This document shows, in pieces, positions 8,739 through 19,410 of a stretch of 34,068 bases of DNA. Position 1 is the first letter of the stretch, and the number at the start of each line of letters is the position of its first letter. Made by a program: the position numbers and the translations under genes. This DNA comes from Amoeboaphelidium occidentale (Eukaryota; Aphelidiomycota; Aphelidea): contig JALGPX010000076.1 of NCBI GenBank assembly GCA_023515795.1, forward strand, positions 465-34,532, written 5' to 3'. The notes beneath the pieces were generated by a model that saw only the letters and a list, made by a program, of their open reading frames with translations, was not told the DNA's origin and made no database searches.

Positions 8739-9305
8739 CTATTTCTTTGGAGGCGCAATTTCGATCAGAGCCGCTGATATACTGAACGATGTAACGATCA
8801 GCTCTTTGACTTGATCCTGAACATCTCCTTGAATGGTAATCTCTTCTGTTCCCTGTGCATTTCTACTGACACTGGAGCCGCAAGCGTACTTATTGGCAAA
8901 CAATTTGGCTGCCTTCTTTAAATCCACGTCGAAATGCTCCAGCCCCTGAATGGTTGTGATGCTCTTCTTCTTATTTCTGGAGGTCATCTTGATTGTGACC
9001 TTCTTTTCCTTCTGCAGCTTCTTCTTTTGGGGCTGTTGCGGTTGTGATACTTCTTCTTTTGCTTCTTTGACTTCTTCTAATGTGGTGTTTTCCAGTGCTT
9101 CAGTTACTGCTTCCTCAGGGAACAATCGATTGAATAGTTCTACTTGATCCTCTTTGAGCCACGCTTTACATTTTGTCTTTTGCGTATTAGAATTGTATTC
9201 ACTATACAAACGGAATTTGTATTTATTAATTGGGAAGGTGCTAAAAATAGATTACCAATACTCTGGTGGCAATCCACACTCTGCGCAGTACACGACCTCA
9301 ATCAT
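8739..9305 (-). CDS. TMA22: DENR / Tma22, density-regulated translation factor; two exons
   Basis: Exons are 9256-9305 and 8739-9201, with a 54-nt intron (9202-9255, gtaatc...tatag). Splicing joins TG|T into a cysteine and restores the N-terminal zinc-type motif VVYCAECGLPPEYCEY. The product is 170 residues. The N-terminal Cys cluster is followed by KCKAWL, a lysine/glutamine-rich linker, and a C-terminal SUI1 domain (KVTIK...ITTIQGLEHF...DLKKAAKLFANKYACGSSV...EITIQGDV). DENR pairs with MCT-1/Tma20 on the 40S subunit in ribosome recycling and reinitiation. Without the intron the ORF would lack its first conserved block, so the spliced model is well supported. Gaps to the neighbours are only 61 and 42 bp. 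Confidence 0.93.
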
Positions 9306-9347
9306 GATAAGCAAAAATTGCGAAGCGTAATTTTCTATTGACCCAAT

Positions 9348-10286
9348 TTACAGAACAAACTTCTTGCGACCGTCCTGTTTTGCTTTTCTTATCCATTCGT
9401 AATCGCCCTTCTCTAGATCATAAACACCCTTCTGCAGAGACTGAATCTTTAAAGTAAAGCGCGGTCCTATTTCTTGTAACTCTGCCTTTGCTTCTTCGCT
9501 TCCTTCCTTGCCTGGTCTAAAAATGTACCTGTGTCGTCTGAAGAACACAAAGTCTCGCTGATTATGAAAAGTGACAGCTTGTCTGCCCTGGAACTCAGGA
9601 ACATGAGGAAATAAACACATGAACATCCTGCCAATTTGCCTGCCCATTCTGGTGGTGAAATTGTTCAGAATCAGTTCTGGTTTGTAGTCGGAGGCTCTTG
9701 CGTGATTTCTAATATTGGATTTGCTCTTGACAGAAGTCAGCTTATAAACTGCAGTTGGACCATTTGGTAAGTGAATATGCGTCAATAAGTTCAGCTTCTT
9801 GTGGTCTTCATTCACAATCAGCACGTCAGTGTAGCCACGATTAGAAGAGAACTCGACAATGTGCTTAATGTCGTACTGTGGCTTCCTTTTGATGTATTCT
9901 CCTGTTGGGAATATGGAAGCGAGTTCTTCAGCGAAAGCGTATCCGACCTTCTTCGCGTGTTTGTTTGTCGTTACCAGGACTTTCGGTTCTTTACCCTTAA
10001 CGAAATACTCTGCCAATTCATCAGATTCCTCATCAGCCGCCAATTCAGGATCTTCAGCCTCCGGAACAGTATCATCTTCCTCGCGCATGTTCTCCAGAGT
10101 CTTTGGGATGTTTGTCTTTTGGCGTTCTTCCTTCAGCTCTGGATTCTCTTGCTCCAATTGACGGCGTTTAAAGCGTATCTTCTGTTTGATCTTTGACTTC
10201 AGTTCCATCTGCTTTGCCAGTATTTGGCCTCTCTTGATCTTGTTCTTAATATCGCTAGCATTTACTGGTTTGATCAGCGTGTCCAT
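9348..10286 (-). CDS. RPF1: Rpf1, ribosome production factor 1 (Brix domain)
   Basis: 312 residues from ATG 10284-10286; an upstream TTG would add eight residues and I do not use it. A charged coiled N-terminus (about 15-100) is followed by a Brix domain from VLVTTNKHAKK to the C-terminus. The Rpf1-specific signatures are TDVLIVNEDHKK, HLPNGPTAVYKLTS, PELILNNFTTRMGRQIGRMF and VTFHNQRDFVFFRRHRY. These separate it from Imp4, Brx1, Rpf2 and Ssf1. Rpf1 is a nucleolar factor needed for large-subunit (27S pre-rRNA) maturation. It is transcribed divergently from the riboflavin kinase gene, with 140 bp between the start codons. Confidence 0.95.
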   Translation of the reverse strand: MDTLIKPVNASDIKNKIKRGQILAKQMELKSKIKQKIRFKRRQLEQENPELKEERQKTNIPKTLENMREEDDTVPEAEDPELAADEESDELAEYFVKGKEPKVLVTTNKHAKKVGYAFAEELASIFPTGEYIKRKPQYDIKHIVEFSSNRGYTDVLIVNEDHKKLNLLTHIHLPNGPTAVYKLTSVKSKSNIRNHARASDYKPELILNNFTTRMGRQIGRMFMCLFPHVPEFQGRQAVTFHNQRDFVFFRRHRYIFRPGKEGSEEAKAELQEIGPRFTLKIQSLQKGVYDLEKGDYEWIRKAKQDGRKKFVL

Positions 10287-10426
10287 TTTGTCGATTTGCT
10301 TCTGTCGCAATATAAAAATGAGTTACAAGTTTCAAATTGGGTTCCTTAAGAATCGAAGAATGATATTTCTCTTGCAAAGTCACAACGTTTCGTGTTATTT
10401 TTGTTTTAATTCTGTTTTGGCACGAA

Positions 10427-10936
10427 ATGGTTGAAAAACTTGACGATACTTCGCAAAGCACGAGACCTCTGATCGTTGGGCCGGATGAGCCGTTGTCGCC
10501 CTTTCCAGTTTATTTAAGAGGGGAAGTTGTCAAGGGATTTGGTAGAGGAAGTAAAGAATTGGGAATACCGACAGCGAACTTTCATGAGTCCATTGCAGAT
10601 AATCTATCAGAGGAAATAGGGACAGGGATCTACTTTGGCTGGGCCTCTATTTCAGGTTTTTCTCCTAATGGCGTCTATCCGATGGTGATGTCTGTTGGGT
10701 GGAATCCGTTTTATAAGAATGAAAGGAAATCAGCTGAAGTTCACGTCATTCACGATTTTGGGAGGGATTTTTATGGTGCCACTCTCAAAGTTATCGTAAT
10801 GGGCTTCGTCCGGAATGAACAGAATTACTCGTCGCTCGATGCTTTAATCGCTGATATAAAAATGGACATTAAAGTCGCTGTTGCATCTCTAGAGCGTCCT
10901 GAATATCACAAGTACAAACAGGACGCTTTCCTGTGA
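10427..10936 (+). CDS. FMN1: Riboflavin kinase
   Basis: 169 residues, the usual length for monofunctional eukaryotic riboflavin kinases, which phosphorylate riboflavin to FMN using ATP. The phosphate-binding signature GRGSKELGIPTAN (residues 39-51) contains the PTAN motif that binds ATP and Mg2+. Further conserved parts are TGIYFGWASI, YPMVMSVGWNPFY with the flavin-binding strand, and EVHVIHDFGRDFYG. No FAD synthetase domain is fused, as in other eukaryotes. The gene is intronless. An AATAAA signal at 10939-10944 lies just past the stop, and the convergent CPSF73 gene ends only 50 bp away. Confidence 0.95.
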   Translation: MVEKLDDTSQSTRPLIVGPDEPLSPFPVYLRGEVVKGFGRGSKELGIPTANFHESIADNLSEEIGTGIYFGWASISGFSPNGVYPMVMSVGWNPFYKNERKSAEVHVIHDFGRDFYGATLKVIVMGFVRNEQNYSSLDALIADIKMDIKVAVASLERPEYHKYKQDAFL

Positions 10937-10986
10937 AAATAAATACATTCTCTTTTATCATACTTCATATGTTGTGCTTAACAGTA

Positions 10987-13154
10987 TCAGTCTTGGTCCA
11001 TCGTATCTTTGGAGCTGTTCGTAAAGAATGCATTAAAGTTTTCTGTTACAAGCATAAGCTCATTAAGTAACGGCTGTAACTTCTTCTTCAAATCTTGGGA
11101 TTCTGTTACTAGTTCCTAAAACGTTTAAAGATATCAATACGAGGAAGAATTACCATGGTAGAAGGATTAATGTTAGCGACAGTGTTCTCAAAGTGAATAT
11201 CAAGAGTGCCATCACCGCGATTCTTCACAAAATTAGAATTTGAATCTTCTTCTGTGAAGTATTGATACAGGAACTCTGTAACGAACTTTTCTTGCTCTTC
11301 TTGTGTTATATCAGCTCTTGAGTGATCATGATTGTGATTGTGTACTGTCATTTTGACTGAAGCAGGATGGGACTCGATCTGCAAGATTGTAGAGACTATA
11401 CTGTCAGCTAATGCATCGTCTGTCGTGTTTCCATTCCATTCGATTGATATTTCATCTTTTCCTGATTTCTTTAAATCAACGGAGTCAAATATGCGAACAC
11501 CTTCTTCTTTACCGCTAATTGTCTCCTTGGAAATGTCCTTCAGTTTGCCAAACATCTGGCTCAAATGATACTTGACCAATTCAAATGGACCATGATAAGC
11601 AAGGCAAAGTCGCTGCTTTATGTTTGTTTCCTTTAATTCAGTAAACTCAGGCAAATCCTCAGCGGAAAGAATATTGTACTGGAAATCTTTTCCAACCAGA
11701 ATGCCTTGAACACAGTCCATAGCTTTAGGTTTTGATACTGCAAGTTTACCAATAGTTTTTGCCATCTTTTCTCCAGTGAAATGCAATTCTACAGTTTCAC
11801 AATTCTTTGGTGTGTGTATTTTTAGAGTTTCCTGCTTCTCGTGGTACTTATCAATCAGTGCAAGTCTTAGACGATTCATTTCATTACCTTCTCCATGCAC
11901 CAAAACCAAATGCACAGGTTTCATTTCGTCAATGAATGCAGCATTCTGGGTATAGTCTACATGAGCAGAGAAAGAAATGTATTCGACTTTCATTCTAAGA
12001 GGAAGGGATTTTCCATCCATTGACTTGATTTCATCGGGTTCTCCAAGTATTTCTTTTGCCAGAGTACCTTCCACGACATAACCAGGTATGATCACAGAAT
12101 TCTTCTTGTCTGAACACCATCTTTCAAATAGATCTCTTGACAAACCAGATTGTAACATAGCAGGAGAAGCCATCATCACACAAGGTCCAGAGTCATCAAA
12201 CTGATCAACACCACGCAAGTTGCTAATATGCTTAAAAACAAACGGGTTTGAATGAGAAAATTGTTTTCTTATTCTTTCATTCATCATATTAACATACGTT
12301 TGATATACAGCCATACACTTCTTCGCCAAAGCACTAGCGTAGTAAATAGGAACAGAATGCAGTTCAGGATGCGCTTGCCAGAACTCATCCAAAATCAGCA
12401 ACAACTCCTGTGCACGACCCAAAGCGAACGCTGGTATGAGACATCTTCCTCCTCTTTTAACAGTGTCGCTAACTAATGAAGTAAACCTTGCTTCTCGACT
12501 GATACGAGGCTCAATACTCTGCACACCATAAGTCGATTCACAAATCATAACATCAGGAATCAAACCAGCGGGCCTTTCAGCTGCCATTAAATGACGGTCT
12601 TCTTCTCTGGAATAATCGCCAGTGTAGAATACTTTCACACCTGCAATTTCAATGTTGAACATGGCAGCACCAAGAACGTGACCAGCATTATAAGATGTAA
12701 ACTTTATCCCATCAACTTCAACTTCCTGGTGATAGTCAATAGCTTCAATGCGCTCATAAGACCGTAGTAAATCCTTCTCATCGTACAGCATATCATCAAC
12801 GCCAATGTTGCTAATCTTAACAAAGTCACTGAGCAGCCATTTATAAATCGCCTTAGTGGGATGCGTCATAAAGACACGACCTCTGAACTTTGTCTTTTCC
12901 ATAAAATACGGCAGAGATGCGGCGTGGTCCAAATGGAAGTGACTTATCAGAAGAATATCAACTGAGGCAGGATCGATCTCATCAAAGAATGGCAATGCAG
13001 CTAAACCAGAATAGGCAGGATGAATACCACAGTCCAGCATGACAGTTTTTCCTTTGAATTTCAACAGAATGCAGGAGCGACCGACTTCGTTACCGGCCCC
13101 CAGTGGCGTAACAGTTAAAACATCTTCTCCGTATTCCTCAGGTTTGCGTTTCAT
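10987..13154 (-). CDS. YSH1: CPSF73 / Ysh1, pre-mRNA 3'-end endonuclease; two exons with a 38-nt terminal intron
   Basis: Exons are 11154-13154 and 10987-11115; the intron is 11116-11153 (gtaatt...ttttag, 38 nt). The product is 709 residues. It has a metallo-beta-lactamase core with DCGIH near 41, the zinc motif HFHLDH (72-77), GHVLGAAMF, FYTGDYSREEDRH, and the beta-CASP region with ICEST, PAFALGRAQELLLIL and YISFSAHVDY. CPSF73 cleaves pre-mRNA at the poly(A) site and histone pre-mRNA in animals. Reading through the intron gives a short tail ending KRFRN. Splicing instead yields NPSTMELVTESQDLKKKLQP and a helical C-terminal domain ending MDQD, which fits the family's C-terminal dimerisation domain far better. 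The start MKRKPEE sits just ahead of the first conserved strand. Confidence 0.95.
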
Positions 13155-13191
13155 CGTTTGAAAAAAGATTTATTACATGACCATCTCCCAA

Positions 13192-13803
13192 TTAAGCTGT
13201 CTCACGTGAACTTTGAAATTCTTGTTCAACTGACTTCTCCAAAGTGCACGCATGTAGTCCAACTAGAAGAGCGCTAGCCCCAATTATCCAGAACAAAGAT
13301 TGACCTGCAGCGCTTATCCAAAGTAGCGGAATACTCAGAACGATAATGCCCCCATACATTTGCTTTTGACTAACTGCAACAGACCCAAACTTAATTGTGG
13401 AATCCGGTGGCATGTTACTCACAAAGAGGACACTTGATCCGATCAAGAGCAGAGTGAAGAGCAGAAACAGATTCGTTATGAGCGCATACAAAAGCAGGCC
13501 GAAAACGATGAACCCGCAATTAGTTTTGAAGTGCATAATGTTGAAGTTGAATCTCCCAACAGCTTCCGATACATTTGCTGGTCGTTTGAATCGTTGAGTA
13601 TCAAAGAAGTCAGACCAAGGCTTCAAGTGGATAGAATGCTCCTTCCAGAACAGATGCACACGTTGACCGATGGGATTAGAATCAAATTTTGAAAGGAATT
13701 TGTCTATAGTCCCACTGAATTGATTATTAATGGACTGCGGTGATAGCAAAGTAGCAGCCGATGAAGAGCTTGTCGCAATCGGAGAATTTGCGTTTGAGAC
13801 CAT
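13192..13803 (-). CDS. PRA1 family protein (prenylated Rab acceptor, Yip3-like)
   Basis: 203 residues if translation starts at ATG 13801-13803; an upstream in-frame ATG at 13849-13851 would add 16 residues. After a Ser/Ala-rich N-terminus comes a conserved block (KPWSDFFDTQRFKRP, then a run of residues leading to NIMHFKTN) and two hydrophobic hairpins (CGFIVFGLLLYALITNLFLL region and YGGIIVLSIPLLWISAAGQ region). This is the PRA1/Yip3 architecture. PRA1 proteins are ER-Golgi membrane proteins that bind prenylated Rab GTPases. The C-terminus is short and polar with no retrieval signal. It lies 37 bp upstream of CPSF73 on the same strand. Confidence 0.88.
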   Translation of the reverse strand: MVSNANSPIATSSSSAATLLSPQSINNQFSGTIDKFLSKFDSNPIGQRVHLFWKEHSIHLKPWSDFFDTQRFKRPANVSEAVGRFNFNIMHFKTNCGFIVFGLLLYALITNLFLLFTLLLIGSSVLFVSNMPPDSTIKFGSVAVSQKQMYGGIIVLSIPLLWISAAGQSLFWIIGASALLVGLHACTLEKSVEQEFQSSRETA

Positions 13804-13920
13804 GAGGAAATGAAAGACAGAACCAAATTGTTGAATATAAAGAAGGAACATGCTTTAAACGTTTAAGGGAACTCTTTAAAAATGATATCGCGTGATAGCT
13901 TAGAGTGGGTTAGGGTTGCC

Positions 13921-14226
13921 TCATAGAGTAATTGCATCAAGCTCTCGCTGATATCCTCTCGAAAGCTCACACCAAAGCAATACCACACTTCCAGCCCAAT
14001 AGATCAACCCTTCATCCAACATAAAACCATCTGTCCTAATAGAAAACTTCTGGATATCACATCTCGCTGTAAACCTTGTCGCTCGCTTACAGTGGAAAAG
14101 GCTCAAACAGCATCCCAGCGCAAACAGGCTGAATCTTTTCACAAAAGTCTCAATTCCAGAATGGCTGACCAGATTCCCATAAAATTTCAGGAACATCTTC
14201 AGGTAGACTTTCCCTTCACCCTTCAA
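13921..14226 (-). CDS. Small hypothetical protein with two hydrophobic segments
   Basis: A 101-residue frame filling the gap between PRA1 and clathrin, starting 79 bp from the divergent clathrin start codon. It has two hydrophobic stretches (FSLFALGCCLSLF at about 33-45 and LIYWAGSVVLLW at about 74-85) with basic residues between. The spacing and the GIETFVKRFSLFALG part vaguely recall one repeat of a PEX11-type peroxisomal membrane protein, but the protein is less than half the usual PEX11 length and I find no splice sites that would extend it. It may be a real small membrane protein or a chance ORF. Confidence 0.4.
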   Translation of the reverse strand: MKGEGKVYLKMFLKFYGNLVSHSGIETFVKRFSLFALGCCLSLFHCKRATRFTARCDIQKFSIRTDGFMLDEGLIYWAGSVVLLWCELSRGYQRELDAITL

Positions 14227-14305
14227 AGGGACTTTAACCGCTAATCCTCTTTAGCTTCAATCGCTTGGAATCAATGCAGCCAACATCGGCTTCAACACTT
14301 TAACG

Positions 14306-17300
14306 ATGGAGTCAGACAAGTTCATCTGCGTTAGAGAGAAAGTAGGAGAACAGAATCAGGTGGTTATCATTGACATGGCTGATCCCACAAACCTCATCCG
14401 TCGTCCAATTACCGCTGACTCTGCCATTATGAATCCCGTCAGTAAAGTGATTGCTTTGAAGGCTGGCAAGCAGTTGCAAATCTTCAATATTGAAATGAAG
14501 GCCAAAGTTAAGAGTTTTGTTATGACTGATGAAGTTGTCTTTTGGAAGTGGATCTCTGTGAATATGGTTGGCATTGTTACGGAGAATCATGTCTATCACT
14601 GGTCCGTCGAAGGAGACTCGCAGCCAGTAAAAGTGTTTGACAGACACCAGAACTTGAATGGCTGTCAGATCATCAACTACCGAGTTAACTCTGAGGAGAA
14701 ATGGATGTTGTTGGTTGGTATTTCTGCTCAACAAGGAAGAGTTGTTGGTGCTATGCAGTTGTACTCCAAAGAAAGGTCAGTGTCTCAGCCAATTGAAGGA
14801 CATGCTGGTGCTTTTGCTGAAATCAAGTTGGAAGGAAGTTCCAATCCAACCAAGTTGTTTGCTTTTGCTGTCAGGTCTGCTGTTGGTGCCAAGTTGCACA
14901 TTATCGAAGTTGATCAGAAGGAAGGAAACGTTCCATTTCAGAAGAAGGCTGTTGATATCTTCTTTCCTCAAGATGCAGTCAGTGACTTCCCTGTGGCTAT
15001 GCAGATTAGTCAAAAGTACAACATTATCTTCTTGGTTACGAAGTACGGCTATATTCACTTGTATGACTTGGAAACTGGTACATGTATTTACATGAACAGA
15101 ATCAGTGGTGATACCATCTTTGTTACTGCTGACTATGATGTAACAAGTGGTTTAATTGGTGTCAACAGAAAAGGTCAAGTTTTGAGTGTCAGTGTTGATG
15201 AAAATACAATTGTTCCATACATCTTGAGAACTTTGAATAATCCTGAATTGGCTTTGAGACTGGCTTCAAGAAACAATTTGCCTGGTGCTGATGACATTTA
15301 TGTTCAGAGATTCCAGCAGTTGTTCTCTCAACAGAACTTTTCTGAGGCTGCCAAAGTTGCTGCTACTTCTCCTCGTGGCATTTTGAGAACTCCGCAAACT
15401 ATCGAAAGATTCAAGAATATTCCTGTTGCTCCGGGGCAACTTTCTCCAATTTTACAGTACTTTGGTATTTTGCTTGAGAAGGGAGATTTGAATAAGCATG
15501 AATCTCTTGAATTGGCTCGTCCTGTTTTAGTTCAGGGTAGAAAGCAATTGTTGGAGAAATGGTTGAAAGAAGACAAGTTGAATTGCAGCGAAGAACTTGG
15601 TGACATTGTTAAGCAGCACGATTTGACTCTTGCTTTGTCAGTTTATCTTCGTGCTAATGTTCCAAACAAGGTTATTCAATGCTTTGCTGAAACTGGACAG
15701 TACTCAAAAATCATACTATATGCCAAGAAAGTCAACTACACACCAGATTATGCCTTTTTGATCCAAACAATCATGAGATTAGATCCTGAAAAGGGTACAG
15801 AGTTTGCGACACTTGTAGCTAATGATCCTGATATCAATGTTCAGCTTGAGCAAATTGTTGATATTTTCTTACACAACAACATGATTCAACAGGCCACAGC
15901 ATTCCTTTTGGACGCTTTGAAAGAAAATAAGCCTGAACAGGGTGCTCTACAGACAAAGTTGTTGGAAATGAATTTGATGCACGCTCCTCAAGTTGCTGAT
16001 GCTATTCTTGGTAATGACATGTTCACTCACTATGATCGTGCTCATATTGCACAGCTTTGCGAAAGAGCAGGGCTATTCCAAAGAGCTTTGGAGCACTACA
16101 CTGATATTTACGATATCAAGAGAACAATTGTTCACACTCATTTGTTGAATCCTGAATGGCTTGTGAACTACTTTGGCAGATTGAGCATTGAACAAAGTGT
16201 AGAATGCTTGAAGGAAATGCTCAATGCGAACATTCGTCAAAATTTACAGATTGTTGTTCAAATCGCAAGCAAGTACACTGAACAAATTGGTGCAGTTCCT
16301 TTGATCGAGATGTTTGAACAATTCAAGAGCTTCGAAGGTCTTTACTATTACCTGGGTGCTGTAGTGAACTTTTCGCAAGATCCTGTCGTTCATTTCAAAT
16401 ACATCCAGGCTGCTTGCAAGACTGGACAGTTGAAAGAAGTCGAAAGAATTTGCAGAGAGAGCAACTGTTATGATCCTGAAAAGGTCAAGAATTTCTTGAA
16501 AGAAGCAAAACTTACTGATCAGTTGCCATTGATCATTGTTTGTGACAGATTCAACTTTGTGCATGATCTTGTGTTGTACTTGTACCAAAATAACTTGGCA
16601 AAATACATTGAGATTTATGTTCAGAAAGTCAATCCTTCAAGAACGCCAGAAGTTTTAGGTGCTTTGTTGGATGTTGACTGTGAAGAGCAAGTTTGCAAGA
16701 ACTTGTTATTGTCTGTCAAGAATCCACTTCCTATCGAAAAGTTGGTTGAAGAAGTTGAAAAGAGAAACAGATTGAAACTCATCTTGCCTTATTTGGAAAT
16801 CAAAATCAAGGAAGGAAGCCAAGATGTCCAAATATTTAATGCTCTGGCTAAGATTTACATCGATTCCAACAACAACCCTGAAACATTTTTGAAAGAGAAC
16901 AATTTTTATGATCCTTTGATTATTGGTGCTTATTGTGAGAAGCGTGATCCTTATTTGGCCTTCATTGCATACCAGAAAGGAAACTGCGATAAGGAACTGA
17001 TAAGAGTTACCAACGAGAACCAAATGTTCAAGCAACAAGCTAGATACTTGGTCAGAAAGAAGGACCAGGACTTATGGTCATTCGTTCTTAACACCGAGAA
17101 CACTTACAGACGTGCACTTATTGACCAAGTCGTTGCTACTGCTCTTCCAGAAGCCCAGGATCCAGAAGATGTTTCTTTTACCGTCAAGATGTTTATGGCA
17201 GCAGATTTGCCTAACGAGTTGATTGAACTTCTTGAGAAATTGGTTTTGGAGAACTCTCAGTTCAGTGATAACAAGAACTTGCAAAACCTGTTGATCCTTA

Positions 17301-19301
17301 CTGCTGTTAAGGCTGATAAGTCCAAAGTCATGGATTTCGTTACCAGACTCAACAATTATGATTACATGGAAATTGCTGGTATTGCAGTTGGTGCAGATTT
17401 GTTCGAAGAAGCATTCACCATCTACAAGAGATTCGATGTACATGCTGCTGCTGTAGGTGTTTTGCTTGACAATTTGGACAATCTTGATCGTGGTTTCGAA
17501 TATGCTGAGCGTGTAGACAAGGCTGATGTTTGGTCAAAACTGGCAAAGGCTCAATTGGTTAAAGATTTGGTTAAGGAAGCTATTGACTCCTACATCCGTG
17601 CTGATGATTCTGCAAACTATTTGGAAGTTATTGCTGCTGCTAACAAGGAGAACAAGTTTGAAGATTTGGTCAAGTACTTATTGATGGCTCGCAAGAAGCA
17701 GAGGGAGCCAGCTGTCGAGTCAGAATTGGTGTTTGCTTATGCTAAAACTAATCGCCTCGCAGAGTTGGAGGACTTTATCAACACTCCAAACGTTGCTCAA
17801 ATCGCTCAAGTTGGTGAGAGATGTTTCGATCAAAAAATGTTTGAAGCTGCAAAGATTTTGTTCACCAACATTTCCAACTGGGCTCGTTTAGCTACTACGC
17901 TGGTGTACCTTCACGAGTATCAGAATGCTGTAGAATGCGCTAGAAAGGCTAACTCTACTAAAGTTTGGAAGGAAGTAAATATCGCTTGCGTTAATGCTAG
18001 AGAATTTCGTTTGGCACAGATTTGTGGTCTGAATTTGATTGTTCATGCAGAGGAGTTGAGCGAATTAACGAGCTTGTACGAAAGACTTGGTTATTTCGAG
18101 GAACTTATTCAGTTGTTCGAGGCTGGTCTTGGCTTGGAACGTGCACACATGGGTATGTTCACGGAACTTGCAATCTTGTATTCCAAATACAGATCTGAAA
18201 AAATGATGGAGCATTTGAAGTTGTACTACTCAAGAATTAATATTCCAAAGGTTATCCGTGCTGCAGAACAAGGCCATTTGTGGAAGGAACTTGTCTTTTT
18301 ATATGTTCACTATGATGAATACGATAACGCTGCATTGACAATTATGAAGCATTCTCCTGAAGCGTTTGAGCACAATCAATTCAAGGAAGTCGTTGTTAAG
18401 GTCAGCAACATTGAAATTTACTACAAGGCGCTTCGCTTCTATCTTGATGAAGATCCGTTGCATACTACAGATTTATTGGCAGCATTGAGCCCACGTATTG
18501 ATCATTCCAGAGTGGTTCAGTTTTACCAGAAGAATTCCGCTATTCCGCTGATTAAGCCATACCTTGTAGCTGTTCAGAAATCTAACATTCAAGCTGTGAA
18601 CGATGTTTACAATCAAATCTTGATCGAAGAAGAAGACTACAAGACTCTTCGCGATTCAATTGATCACTATGACAACTTTGATAATTTGGCTTTGGCTCAA
18701 AAGTTGGAAAAGCACGAACTCTTGGAATTCCGTCGTATAGCTGCTCATCTTTATAAGAAGAACCGCAGATGGAAGCAATCTATTGCTTTATCTAAACAAG
18801 ACAAGATCTACAGAGATTGCGCCGAGACTGCCGCTGAGAGTAAGGATGTTGAAATCGCTGAAGATTTGTTGAACTTCTTTGTTGAGAAGGGTTTGAAAGA
18901 TGCTTTTGCTGCTGCTCTATACACATGTTATGATCTTCTTAAGCCTGATTTTGTCATGGAATTAGCTTGGCGCAACCGCTTAACTGATTTTGCCATGCCA
19001 TACATCCTTCAAGTTACCAGAGAATATGTTAACAAAGTTGATGCATTGGAGAAGGCTAATCAGGAAAGAACCAAGAAAGAGGAAGTTCAAGAAAAGAAAG
19101 GTAACATGTTTTTAAGTCTTTTGGATCTAATGTTTTTTAGAATTGGCATCTGTAATGCCTTTGGGACCAGGTGGAATGGGCCAGCCACTTATGCTAACTC
19201 AAACTCCGTGGGCTGGTGGTAACTATGGTGCAGTTCCAAATGGAAATGTTCCTTTCGGTCAGTATCCAGTTAATCCTGTTCCTGGATATGGAAACTATTA
19301 A
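14306..19301 (+). CDS. CHC1: Clathrin heavy chain; two exons
   Basis: Exons are 14306-19100 and 19141-19301, with a 40-nt intron (gtaaca...tttttag). The product is 1651 residues, the usual length for the family. It has an N-terminal seven-bladed propeller (to about residue 330), a linker, then seven clathrin heavy-chain repeats through the distal and proximal legs (for example [20 protein letters not shown] and the [16 protein letters not shown]-like [10 protein letters not shown] region). The trimerisation region comes near [19 protein letters not shown], and the tail after the intron is Pro/Gly-rich ([13 protein letters not shown]...PGYGNY), matching clathrin C-termini. Unspliced, the frame would end in an unrelated 40-residue tail. 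It forms the triskelion coat of endocytic and trans-Golgi vesicles. AATAAA lies 12 bp past the stop. Confidence 0.98.
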
Positions 19302-19312
19302 AAAAATCTTGC

Positions 19313-19318
19313 AATAAA
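19313..19318 (+). promoter_or_regulatory. Candidate poly(A) signal AATAAA of clathrin heavy chain
   Basis: The hexamer begins 12 bp after the spliced clathrin stop codon at 19299-19301. The intergenic gap to Set1 is only 109 bp, so the 3' UTR must be short. Confidence 0.5.
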
Positions 19319-19410
19319 ACGATGCTTAAAAAACTTGCGTTGTTTCCTCAACAGTTTTCTTTCAAGTCGAAACAATCGGGAGTTTCTCTTTTAGCCGAGC
19401 ACATCATTGA

